NCBI GenBank assembly: GCA_026988195.1
Contig: JALSLS010000465.1
Span: forward strand, 1 to 6,363
Length of the DNA stretch: 6,363 nt
Reading direction: 5' to 3'
Source: Methylomonas sp.
GTDB lineage: Bacteria; Pseudomonadota; Gammaproteobacteria; Methylococcales; Methylomonadaceae
The stretch's first letter is position 1; each line of letters begins with the position of its first letter. A model generated the notes under the pieces. That model saw nothing but the letters and a program-made list of their open reading frames with translations, searched no databases and was not told the origin of the DNA. The position numbers were made by a program, and so were the translations under genes. Positions 1 through 6,238 of the stretch are shown piece after piece.

Positions 1-512
1 GTTACTTCTTTACTGTGGTAACTTTTCGGCGACGGAGTTTTTTAACCGGTGATGATTGTCGTATTTGGTTACGGAATGCAGTTATAGAGACTCGTAAACG
101 TTACCCCTTTACGATTGATGCTTGGGTATTGCTACCAGAGCATATTCATTGTATTTGGACCTTACCAGGAAATGACCATGACTTTTCTGTACGTTGGAAT
201 GGTATTAAAAGGCGATTTACAAGTTCTGCAAAGCATAGATTACACAAACCGGAATGGGTTAATACTTCAAAGCAAAAGCATCGGGAAGGGACTATTTGGC
301 AACGACGTTTTTGGGAGCATCAAATCCGTGATGACAACGATTATCAACGGCATATGGATTATATTCATTACAATCCTGTTAAACATGGCCTAGTACAAAA
401 GGTAAAAGATTGGCCTTATTCGACCTTTCACCGTTATGTTAACCAAGGTGTTTATCCAAGTAACTGGAGTTCTGAATTTATTCAAAATGACAATATAGAC
501 TATGGTGAATAA
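1..512 (+). CDS. REP-associated tyrosine transposase (RAYT, Y1_Tnp/IS200-like), 5' end outside window
   Basis: This is a single-strand DNA transposase-like protein of the HUH superfamily, related to IS200/IS605 TnpA and to E. coli TnpA-REP. Family members bind and cleave REP hairpins. Counting from the GTG at 15, the HUH motif is EHIHCIW at 42-48 (His43, His45). The helix DYIHYNPVKHG at 115-125 carries the probable catalytic tyrosine, Tyr116. WQRRFWEHQIRDD at 95-107 is also typical of the family. GTG 15 is unlikely to be the true start, because the frame is open upstream and reads YFFTVVTFRRR, the usual RAYT N-terminus (GGTYFFTVVTF). The gene therefore begins roughly 10-15 codons before base 1. 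The C-terminus is intact and ends at TAA 510-512. Two GTAG-headed hairpins follow immediately, as expected for a RAYT and its cognate repeats. The motifs are present, so it is probably functional, although activity is inferred only. Confidence 0.93.
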   Translation, partial: YFFTVVTFRRRSFLTGDDCRIWLRNAVIETRKRYPFTIDAWVLLPEHIHCIWTLPGNDHDFSVRWNGIKRRFTSSAKHRLHKPEWVNTSKQKHREGTIWQRRFWEHQIRDDNDYQRHMDYIHYNPVKHGLVQKVKDWPYSTFHRYVNQGVYPSNWSSEFIQNDNIDYGE

Positions 513-515
513 CCT

Positions 516-543
516 GTAGGGTGGGCAATCTTTTCTGCCCACC
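516..543 (+). repeat. REP-like hairpin 1, GTAG head, + orientation
   Basis: GTAG at 516-519 is followed by GGTGGGCA at 520-527, an 8-nt loop, and the exact complement TGCCCACC at 536-543. A GTAG tetranucleotide 5' of a GC-rich hairpin is the known recognition layout for RAYT proteins. It starts 3 nt after the RAYT stop codon. It pairs in inverted orientation with the hairpin at 593-621. Confidence 0.85.
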
Positions 544-592
544 AAAGTGACTCAGTGTGGTTTTATGCTGATTGAAACAGGTTGTTAAAAAT

Positions 593-621
593 GGTGGGCA
601 AAAGAACTCTGCCCACCCTAC
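593..621 (-). repeat. REP-like hairpin 2, GTAG head, inverted orientation
   Basis: GGTGGGCA at 593-600, a 9-nt loop and TGCCCACC at 610-617 are followed by CTAC at 618-621. Read on the minus strand this is GTAG plus the same 8-bp stem as hairpin 1. The stems are identical and the loops differ, which is how REP families diverge. The two hairpins are separated by 49 nt (544-592) in which I see no other structure. Together, 516-621 is a BIME-like unit lying between two convergent genes. Confidence 0.85.
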
Positions 622-622
622 C

Positions 623-651
623 TAGGCAACCGGCAATAAATAACCCACCCA
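623..651. repeat. Dispersed 29-nt repeat, copy 1
   Basis: This segment begins TAGGCAACC and ends TAACCCACCCA. It matches 6238-6266 at 27 of 29 positions; the differences are G/A at offset 10 and T/C at offset 15. It abuts the foot of REP hairpin 2, and its left part also forms the arm of a longer hairpin ending at 682. Two near-identical copies lying 3' of unrelated genes suggest a small genome-wide repeat family, but only two copies are visible here. Confidence 0.7.
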
Positions 652-682
652 GATTGTGCAGGTTTTTTGTTACCGGTTACTT
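624..682. repeat. Long imperfect inverted repeat 3' of parA
   Basis: The arm 628-645 pairs with 661-678 over 18 positions. I count 15 Watson-Crick pairs, one G-T pair and two mismatches, with the strongest part AACCGG/CCGGTT at 628-633/673-678. Pairing resumes at 624-626/680-682 beyond one mismatch. The loop is 15 nt. It lies 7 nt beyond the parA stop codon, so it may help end or stabilise parA transcripts. It is not a classic terminator, because its T-run (663-668) is inside the stem rather than after it. Confidence 0.55.
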
Positions 683-688
683 TAAGGC

Positions 689-1459
689 TTAATTGATTTC
701 AACATACAAAGCACGGTACTCATCGGTTAATTTATGAGTCGGTGCATAATGAACTAAAGGTTGTGAGGCTGAGTGAGACTCTCTTACCTTAACCGAGGGG
801 GATATTTTATTTTCCAGTACGGGATGACCCTCTGCAATTAATTCTTCAACCAGTTGTCTTGGTAAATTTGCCTGTTTTTGATATTGATTGACCACAATAC
901 CTTCAACTTCAAGGTTCTCATTATGATCGGCTTTTACTTCAGCAATTGAATTCATTAATGTATATAAAGAATCTCTGGCAAAGGTGTCACAGTCAAAGGG
1001 GATTAAGCACCTTTCTGCTGCAATTAAGGCTGATTGGCTGTAAAAATTAAGAATAGGCGGGGTATCAATATAAATAGCATCAAAACCTTCTAATTTTTCT
1101 AGCTCTTCTTTTAGCTTGAAAATTTTATAGCGAGAATCTAAACGACTTTGTAGTGCTTCTAACTCAGGGTGACTGGGAAGCACAAATAAATTAGGGAAAG
1201 GCGTTTCATGAATCGCATCAACAATGCTACCTTTACCACCACCAAAAAGGCTAATACCTAAACAGTCTTTAAAAAAATGAGCAATGGTTTTGTCTGCGTC
1301 ATCAATTTTATGACCTAGCAGGTATTGGGTTGAATTTCCTTGTATATCAAGGTCTATTACCAGTGTTTTTTTGCCTTCCACTGCACTAATAGCGGCTAGG
1401 TTACATGTAATGGTTGATTTTCCTACACCACCCTTTTGATTGAAGATGACCCTGCGCAT
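689..1459 (-). CDS. Orphan ParA/MinD-family ATPase (AAA family, CobQ/CbiA fold)
   Basis: This is a cytoplasmic P-loop ATPase of the ParA family; such proteins position plasmids, chromosomes or protein clusters by ATP-dependent dimerisation. The deviant Walker A KGGVGKST is at residues 9-16, with the signature Lys9 and the catalytic Lys14. Walker A' is DLDIQGNST at 36-44 and Walker B is AIYIDTPP at 128-135. The C-terminal SPSVKVRESHSASQPL (220-235) is also typical. At 256 aa there is no N-terminal HTH domain, so it resembles chromosomal or type Ib ParAs rather than plasmid ParA that represses its own operon. GAGGA at 1466-1470 lies 6 nt before ATG 1457-1459 and fixes the start. No parB, parS cluster or partner gene is visible, so the cargo is unknown. 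It follows ybeL by 74 bp on the same strand but has its own strong promoter. Confidence 0.92.
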   Translation of the reverse strand: MRRVIFNQKGGVGKSTITCNLAAISAVEGKKTLVIDLDIQGNSTQYLLGHKIDDADKTIAHFFKDCLGISLFGGGKGSIVDAIHETPFPNLFVLPSHPELEALQSRLDSRYKIFKLKEELEKLEGFDAIYIDTPPILNFYSQSALIAAERCLIPFDCDTFARDSLYTLMNSIAEVKADHNENLEVEGIVVNQYQKQANLPRQLVEELIAEGHPVLENKISPSVKVRESHSASQPLVHYAPTHKLTDEYRALYVEIN

Positions 1460-1509
1460 ATTATTTCCTCGCTGAACTGACTTTTATTAGGTTCAAATAG
1501 ATAAACAGC

Positions 1510-1537
1510 ATTATAAGCCTTGAAGCAGTAATATCAA
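1510..1537 (-). promoter_or_regulatory. Strong sigma70-type promoter for parA
   Basis: Read on the minus strand, TTGATA (1532-1537) is followed by a 16-nt spacer and a perfect TATAAT (1510-1515). This is 11 of 12 consensus positions. The -35 box overlaps the TGA stop of ybeL. Transcription would start near 1503, giving a leader of about 45 nt before the parA ATG. Activity is inferred from the consensus match. Confidence 0.75.
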
Positions 1538-2022
1538 CTACGGGTGAAAGTTTTTCCCTGACATTCTGGACATTCTGGTATTTCACTGGTCGATTTAAAG
1601 GCTATTTGCTTGCCACATTGGTCACAAGAAAAGGTTCCAGGACCTACAATATCACCACTTTTATAGGCATGATATATGCTGGCCTGTTTCTCGATTTTAG
1701 CTAGCTCAATACGGGTTTTATCCGCAAGACTAGAAAAAGCATCTAAGGCAAAGTTTTCTAATAGTTCGATATCAAATTTAAACCATTCGGTTAGTGAGTT
1801 TTTATCACTGACGGCGGGTTCTGAATTGGCTGCATGTTCAATATCACGCATTAAAAAGTCAGCAACCTCATTAATTTCTTCTTGCGTAAGCCCACCTAAT
1901 TCACTGGTTTTTTCCTTAGCAATTTCCATTGCATCAGCAACAGAATGGAGCGTATCATCCATAATTTCATACAAATTCTCCATCAGGTGGTCGTATGCTT
2001 CGATAAATTTATTATCACTCAT
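1534..2022 (-). CDS. ybeL: Zinc-ribbon protein of the YbeL / DUF1451 family
   Basis: This protein has 162 residues; its biochemical role is not known. A long, mostly helical acidic N-terminal part (about 1-120) is followed by YKSGDIVGPGTFSC, which matches the HSGEVVGLGNLVC stretch of E. coli YbeL as I recall it. A C-terminal zinc ribbon follows, with Cys133-X2-Cys136 and Cys151-X2-Cys154. I chose ATG 2020-2022 rather than the upstream in-frame ATG at 2041-2043, because AAGGAG (2029-2034) sits 6 nt before the former and would fall inside the coding region of the latter. It is transcribed divergently from leuS, the same arrangement as in E. coli, which supports the family call. It is followed by parA, 74 bp downstream. 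Confidence 0.88.
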   Translation of the reverse strand: MSDNKFIEAYDHLMENLYEIMDDTLHSVADAMEIAKEKTSELGGLTQEEINEVADFLMRDIEHAANSEPAVSDKNSLTEWFKFDIELLENFALDAFSSLADKTRIELAKIEKQASIYHAYKSGDIVGPGTFSCDQCGKQIAFKSTSEIPECPECQGKTFTRS

Positions 2023-2102
2023 TGGTTTCTCCTTAAAATACACTTTAGATTTAAGCGTCTGTACTGTATTCTAACGCTTTTGTACGTAAAAAGACGAGTA
2101 GG
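2023..2102. promoter_or_regulatory. Divergent ybeL/leuS promoter region
   Basis: These 80 bp must carry both divergent promoters. For leuS, the best match is TTTAGA (2044-2049), a 17-nt spacer and TATTCT (2067-2072), with 4 of 6 matches in each box. For ybeL, TAGAAT on the minus strand (2068-2073) is 5 of 6 to the -10 consensus, but there is no good -35. If both are used, the two -10 boxes overlap, so the promoters would compete for polymerase. The leuS Shine-Dalgarno sequence is weak (GAG at 2096-2098, then AGG at 2100-2102 directly before ATG 2103). Confidence 0.4.
2029..2034 (-). promoter_or_regulatory. Ribosome binding site that sets the ybeL start
   Basis: AAGGAG on the minus strand lies 6 nt before ATG 2020-2022. 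It favours this start over the in-frame ATG 7 codons upstream, which has no comparable Shine-Dalgarno sequence. Confidence 0.8.
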
Positions 2103-4553
2103 ATGGAAGAAAATTACACGCCATTAGAAATTGAACAGGCAACCCAACAAAATTGGGAGAAGTCTGGTGTGTTCAATACGACTGAAGAGGCTGATAAAGA
2201 AAAGTATTATTGCTTATCAATGTTTCCATATCCCAGTGGAAAATTACACATGGGGCATGTGCGTAACTATACGATAGGCGATGTGATCAGCCGCTATCAA
2301 CGCATGCAAGGTAAAAATGTAATGCAACCCATGGGCTGGGATGCGTTTGGCTTACCAGCCGAAAATGCGGCGATGCAAAATAATGTCCATCCTGCTGACT
2401 GGACTTATAGCAATATTGATTATATGCGTGACCAGTTAAAGCAATTAGGTTTTGGTTATGACTGGAATAGAGAATTAGCGACTTGTGATCCAAGCTATTA
2501 TAAGTGGGAGCAATGGTTTTTCTTAAAGCTGTTAGAAAAAGATTTAGTTTATAAAAAAACCTCGCCTGTTAACTGGTGCTCAAAGGATAAAACAGTTTTA
2601 GCTAATGAACAGGTCATTGATGGCTGTTGCTGGCGTTGTGATACTAAAGTTGAGAAAAAAGAAATTTCTCAATGGTTTGTTAGAATTACCACTTATGCCG
2701 ATGAGCTGTTACAAGATTTGGATAAGCTGGGTGGTTGGCCTGAAAAAGTTAAAACCATGCAGGCAAACTGGATAGGTCGCTCTGAAGGTGTGGAGATGGA
2801 TTTTGCCGTTGCCAATGCTGATGCGATTAGAATTTATACGACGCGCCCTGATACTTTAATGGGGGTGACATACTTAGCAGTAGCTGCAGAACATCCGGTT
2901 GCAATTGCTGCGGCTAGAGGTAATGCGGAAGTAACCGCTTTCCTTGAAGAATGCAAAGTGATGGAAACATCTGAAGCAGCGATGGAAACCATGGAAAAGC
3001 GTGGAGTTGATTCTGGCGTTAAAGCTATTCATCCTATAACAGGTGAACAAGTTCCGGTATGGATTGCTAACTTTGTATTGATGGGTTATGGCACGGGTGC
3101 GGTTATGTCAGTACCTGCACATGATCAGCGTGATTATGAATTTGCTAATAAATATGGCATAGCTATTAAGCAAGTTATCTTCTGTGCAGAAGGTGAAGCT
3201 GATGATACTTCTGAACAAGCTTTTACAGAAAAAGGAGTGTTGAAAAATTCAGCTGAATTTGATGGCTTATCTTCAGCAGAGGCTTTTGACGCTATCGCTA
3301 AAAAACTAGAAGCAGATAAAAAAGGCGAAAAGAAAACTAACTTCCGCTTACGTGATTGGGGTGTCTCAAGACAACGTTATTGGGGAGCACCTGTTCCTGT
3401 TATTTATTGTGATGACTGTGGCACAGTCCCCGTTCCTGAAGCTGATTTGCCCGTTGTATTACCAAAGGAAGATGTAGTTTTAGATGGTTCTCAATCACCT
3501 TTAGCATCTCACCCAACATTTCCTCATGTTGACTGCCCTAAATGTGGCAAGGCAGCAAGAAGAGAAACCGATACTTTTGACACCTTTATGGAATCATCTT
3601 GGTACTTTGCTCGCTATGCGGGGAAAAGTGACACCAGTATGTTGGCCGAAAGTGCTAATTACTGGTTGCCAGTTGACCATTATATTGGGGGTATTGAACA
3701 CGCAATTTTACATTTACTGTATGCTCGTTTTTATACCAAGCTTTTACGTGATGAAGGTTTAATCAAAACGGACGAACCCTTTAAAAAATTATTGACTCAA
3801 GGTATGGTGCTAAAAGACGGTGCCAAAATGTCTAAGTCAAAAGGTAATACGGTTGACCCACAAGGTTTGATTGCTCAGTATGGTGCAGATACTGTACGTA
3901 TGTTTGTAATGTTTGCTGCCCCACCAGAGCAATCATTAGAGTGGTCCGACAGTGGTGTTGAAGGCTCTTTTCGATTTTTAAAACGCTTATGGCGCCAAGT
4001 ATTCTTGCATGTTGGTAAAGACCAGAAAATTCCTAAGTTGGATAGGGCTTCTTTAACAGAAGGGCAAAAAGATCTGCGTCGACAATTACATTTGGCGATT
4101 AAAAAAGCAACAGATGATTATGGGCGACGGTATACCTTTAACACGGTTATTGCAGCCAATATGGAATTGGTCAACAGGTTGTCAAAAGACAGTGATGATT
4201 CTGATAATGGCTTTGCTATTCGCCAAGAAATGCTAGAAGCTATTTTATTAATGCTTGCACCGATTACGCCGCATATTTGTGAACAATTATGGGTTGATTT
4301 GGGTCATGATACTGCAATTGTGAGTGAATCTTGGCCTGTGTTAGACGAATCTGCGCTAGAGCAAGATTCAATAAAAATGATGTTACAAGTGAATGGTAAA
4401 TTGCGTGGCAATATTATGGTATCAGCAACAGCAAGCAAAGATGAAATTGAAAAGCTAGCTTTTGCAGATGAAAATGTTCAGCGATTTGTTGATGGTAAAG
4501 AGGTTAGGAAAGTAATCGTTGTTCCTAAACGCTTGGTTAATATTGTTGTTTAA
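2103..4553 (+). CDS. leuS: Leucyl-tRNA synthetase (class Ia), compact form
   Basis: LeuRS attaches leucine to tRNA-Leu in the cytoplasm and hydrolyses mischarged tRNA. The Rossmann-fold signature FPYPSGKLHMGH is at residues 41-52 (HMGH 49-52) and KMSKS at 575-579. The CP1 editing domain spans roughly 225-420, with the threonine-rich TTRPDTLMG (246-254) and HDQRDYEFA (340-348), which contains the invariant editing aspartate. Zinc-type cysteines occur at 159/176/179 and 436/439/478/481. The anticodon-binding and C-terminal domains are complete, ending VRKVIVVPKRLVNIVV. The start MEENYTPLEIEQ aligns with E. coli MQEQYRPEEIES. The length is 816 aa against 860 in E. coli. The difference falls mostly just before KMSKS, where TQGMVLKDGAKMSKSKGN replaces the E. 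coli segment carrying the leucine-specific insertion. A terminator follows directly. Confidence 0.98.
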   Translation: MEENYTPLEIEQATQQNWEKSGVFNTTEEADKEKYYCLSMFPYPSGKLHMGHVRNYTIGDVISRYQRMQGKNVMQPMGWDAFGLPAENAAMQNNVHPADWTYSNIDYMRDQLKQLGFGYDWNRELATCDPSYYKWEQWFFLKLLEKDLVYKKTSPVNWCSKDKTVLANEQVIDGCCWRCDTKVEKKEISQWFVRITTYADELLQDLDKLGGWPEKVKTMQANWIGRSEGVEMDFAVANADAIRIYTTRPDTLMGVTYLAVAAEHPVAIAAARGNAEVTAFLEECKVMETSEAAMETMEKRGVDSGVKAIHPITGEQVPVWIANFVLMGYGTGAVMSVPAHDQRDYEFANKYGIAIKQVIFCAEGEADDTSEQAFTEKGVLKNSAEFDGLSSAEAFDAIAKKLEADKKGEKKTNFRLRDWGVSRQRYWGAPVPVIYCDDCGTVPVPEADLPVVLPKEDVVLDGSQSPLASHPTFPHVDCPKCGKAARRETDTFDTFMESSWYFARYAGKSDTSMLAESANYWLPVDHYIGGIEHAILHLLYARFYTKLLRDEGLIKTDEPFKKLLTQGMVLKDGAKMSKSKGNTVDPQGLIAQYGADTVRMFVMFAAPPEQSLEWSDSGVEGSFRFLKRLWRQVFLHVGKDQKIPKLDRASLTEGQKDLRRQLHLAIKKATDDYGRRYTFNTVIAANMELVNRLSKDSDDSDNGFAIRQEMLEAILLMLAPITPHICEQLWVDLGHDTAIVSESWPVLDESALEQDSIKMMLQVNGKLRGNIMVSATASKDEIEKLAFADENVQRFVDGKEVRKVIVVPKRLVNIVV

Positions 4554-4565
4554 AATGTAATAAGT

Positions 4566-4617
4566 AAAAAAGGGACTGTATTTTTAAAAAATCACATCCC
4601 TTTTTTAGCGTTTTTTT
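4566..4617 (+). terminator. Rho-independent terminator after leuS
   Basis: AAAAAAGGGA (4566-4575) pairs perfectly with TCCCTTTTTT (4597-4606). The stem can extend inward through TGT/ACA (4577-4579/4594-4596) and an A/T-rich part. T-tracts lie at 4601-4606 and 4611-4617. It starts 12 nt after the leuS stop. The A-run on the left arm would allow termination in both directions. It separates leuS from lptE-holA, which E. coli co-transcribes. Confidence 0.85.
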
Positions 4618-4644
4618 AGTCTCTGTTATAGCCTTTTGTACAAT
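4615..4644 (+). promoter_or_regulatory. Candidate promoter for lptE-holA
   Basis: TACAAT (4639-4644) matches the -10 consensus at 5 of 6 positions. TTTAGT (4615-4620), 18 nt upstream, is a weak -35. Its position just after the leuS terminator fits the need for a separate lptE-holA promoter. A start near 4651 would leave a leader of only about 24 nt before lptE. Confidence 0.4.
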
Positions 4645-4667
4645 AAGAGGCTCCAATGAAAAACTAG
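4645..4667 (+). promoter_or_regulatory. Shine-Dalgarno plus three-codon mini-ORF ahead of lptE
   Basis: AAGAGG (4645-4650) stands 5 nt before ATG 4656-4658, which opens ATG AAA AAC TAG and stops at 4665-4667, in a different frame from lptE. The lptE ATG follows 7 nt later and has no clear Shine-Dalgarno sequence of its own. lptE could therefore be translated by re-initiation. If transcription starts near 4651, however, the Shine-Dalgarno would not be in the message. Confidence 0.35.
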
Positions 4668-4674
4668 TATATCT

Positions 4675-5175
4675 ATGATTCAGTTCAAAAATATTTTTCT
4701 ATTCACTTTTGTTTTGATGCTTACAGCGTGTGGTTATCAATTGCGGGGAAGTATAGATTTACCTGAAGGATTAAAAAGTATTTATCTTCAAGGTGGGTCA
4801 GCTCAACTGAAAAAGCAAATGCGAAGAACGCTAAAGTCATCGGGTGGGCAACTTGTTGATAAGTCAAGACTGGCAGGGCTTATAGTGAAAATAGATAATG
4901 AAAGGATGGATAGGCGGGTGATGTCATTAAGTCCAACAGGTAGAGCGAGTGAATATGAACTTATTTATCAGTTCGATTTTACCTTGCTGGATAAAGAAAA
5001 TAAGGTACTTGCAGAGCAACAGCGAATTGAAATTAATAAAGATTATTTCAATGATCAAGAAGAAATTTTAGGTAAAAACAATGAAGAACAAGTGATTAGG
5101 GATGAAATGTATCGTAAAGCCGTAGGCTCTATTGTTAACCGTTCACGTGTTGTCTTAGAGAAGCTTGAAAAATAA
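4675..5175 (+). CDS. lptE: LPS-assembly lipoprotein LptE (RlpB)
   Basis: LptE is the outer-membrane lipoprotein that plugs the LptD barrel and helps insert lipopolysaccharide into the outer leaflet. The 166-aa precursor has a short signal peptide with a hydrophobic core at about 7-17 and a lipobox LTAC at 16-19. Signal peptidase II would cleave before Cys19. The mature protein starts CGYQLRG, a hallmark of this family. SLSPTGRASEYEL and the following YQFDFTLLDKE strands match the conserved LptE core. The adjacent holA 2 nt downstream repeats the order seen in E. coli. The start is the ATG at 4675, which gives a well-formed signal peptide although its ribosome binding site is poor. The protein is complete with no visible damage. 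Confidence 0.95.
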   Translation: MIQFKNIFLFTFVLMLTACGYQLRGSIDLPEGLKSIYLQGGSAQLKKQMRRTLKSSGGQLVDKSRLAGLIVKIDNERMDRRVMSLSPTGRASEYELIYQFDFTLLDKENKVLAEQQRIEINKDYFNDQEEILGKNNEEQVIRDEMYRKAVGSIVNRSRVVLEKLEK

Positions 5176-5177
5176 TT

Positions 5178-6179
5178 GTGAGACTCAATACCAAACAGCT
5201 TGATGGAGCTTTAAAGAAGCTAGCACCTGTTTATTTTGTGACAGGGGACGAGCCTTTACAGCAAGGTGAAGTTGCTGATGCCATTCGGTTAGCGGCAAAA
5301 AAAGCAGGCTATTCCACACGAGAAGTTTTTTCGGTAGAAACCGGATTTGAGTGGGGGGAATTGGCACTAGCTGCTGACTCTATGTCTATTTTTGCCGATA
5401 AAAAAATAATAGATTTAAGATTACCATCAGGGAAGCCGGGCACAGAAGGCGCTAAAGCTTTAATTGAGTATTGTCAGCGATTGCCTGAAGATAATTTGTT
5501 GCTTATTACAGCCCCAAAAGTAACCGGAGCAACCTTAAAAACAAAATGGTGCCAAGCATTGGATCAGGCGGGTGTTATTGTTCAAGTCTGGCCATTAGAA
5601 GGGGGGGCATTAATCCAATGGTTACAACGTCGAGCTCAAAAAAGAGGGTTGCAAATAGCGGTTGATGGCATAAAAGCCCTTGCTTCACGGATTGAAGGTA
5701 ATTTACTCGCAGCCTCTCAAGAAATAGAAAAGTTATATATTTTATATGGGAGTGAAGCCATATCTAAACAGGCCGTTGAGCAGGTAGTTGCAGATAGTTC
5801 ACGGTTTGATGTGTTTAAATTAACTGACTGTATGTTGGCAGGACGGCTAGGGCGTGCAAATAAAGTTTTAAATGGCTTGAAAGCGGAAGGTATAGCTCCA
5901 CCGGTTATTGTCTGGGCTTTGTCTAGAGAAATTAGGCTGTTGATTAATATAAAAATAGCGATTAATCAGGGGCAGAATAAAGAAATGGTTCTAAAAAATA
6001 ATCGTTTATGGGATAAACGTAAGCAACTAGTCAGTAATGCTGTTTCTAGAATGGGTATTCAGGTATTACAGCAAGCGCTTTTATTATGTTCAAAAGCCGA
6101 TAGGCAAATTAAAGGCCAAGAGCAAGGTGATTACTGGGAGTTGGTGTTATCAGTTTGTGTGTTGTTTTTAATAAAGTAA
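5178..6179 (+). CDS. holA: DNA polymerase III subunit delta (clamp loader)
   Basis: The delta subunit of the clamp loader opens the beta sliding clamp so that it can be placed on primed DNA. At 333 aa it is close to the E. coli length of 343. The N-terminal domain includes PVYFVTGDEPLQQGE (17-31). MSIFADKKIIDLRLP (69-83) aligns with the E. coli clamp-binding wedge; Ile71-Phe72 should correspond to its Leu-Phe pair. GNLLAASQEIEKLYIL (174-189) and the late ADRQIKG (307-313) in the collar domain are typical. It starts with GTG at 5178, two nt after the lptE TAA and without a good Shine-Dalgarno, so translation is probably coupled to lptE. nadD, which follows holA in E. coli, does not appear in the 184 bp downstream; a repeat-rich gap follows instead. 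Confidence 0.95.
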   Translation: MRLNTKQLDGALKKLAPVYFVTGDEPLQQGEVADAIRLAAKKAGYSTREVFSVETGFEWGELALAADSMSIFADKKIIDLRLPSGKPGTEGAKALIEYCQRLPEDNLLLITAPKVTGATLKTKWCQALDQAGVIVQVWPLEGGALIQWLQRRAQKRGLQIAVDGIKALASRIEGNLLAASQEIEKLYILYGSEAISKQAVEQVVADSSRFDVFKLTDCMLAGRLGRANKVLNGLKAEGIAPPVIVWALSREIRLLINIKIAINQGQNKEMVLKNNRLWDKRKQLVSNAVSRMGIQVLQQALLLCSKADRQIKGQEQGDYWELVLSVCVLFLIK

Positions 6180-6185
6180 ATTTGT

Positions 6186-6238
6186 AACTACTCACCCTAT
6201 AAAAAAGAACTAAGAGCACAAGCTCTGGGTGGGTAGTT
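6186..6238 (+). repeat. Hairpin 3' of holA with nested stem-loop
   Basis: AACTACTCACCC (6186-6197) pairs with GGGTGGGTAGTT (6227-6238), 11 of 12 positions being Watson-Crick. Between them, AGAGC (6213-6217) and GCTCT (6222-6226) form a small stem with an ACAA loop, directly stacked on the 3' arm. It lies 6 nt after the holA stop, so it may stabilise or end the holA transcript. No T-tract follows, which makes intrinsic termination unlikely. Confidence 0.55.

Noticed and set aside
115..393. 92-codon frame inside the RAYT gene
   Set aside because: It overlaps the HUH transposase in another frame and has no motif of its own.
513..688. CRISPR-like array because of repeated GGTGGGCA/TGCCCACC
   Set aside because: There are only two hairpins in opposite orientation, with no regular spacers and no cas genes; the REP/RAYT explanation fits better.
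1676..2074. Long plus-strand reading frame antisense to ybeL
   Set aside because: It is the complement of ybeL, which has family motifs, a zinc ribbon and a good ribosome binding site. The antisense translation is serine/isoleucine-rich with no recognisable motif.
4841..4849. GGTGGGCAA inside lptE, resembling a REP stem arm
   Set aside because: There is no complementary arm nearby and no GTAG foot, and it lies in coding sequence; it is a chance match.
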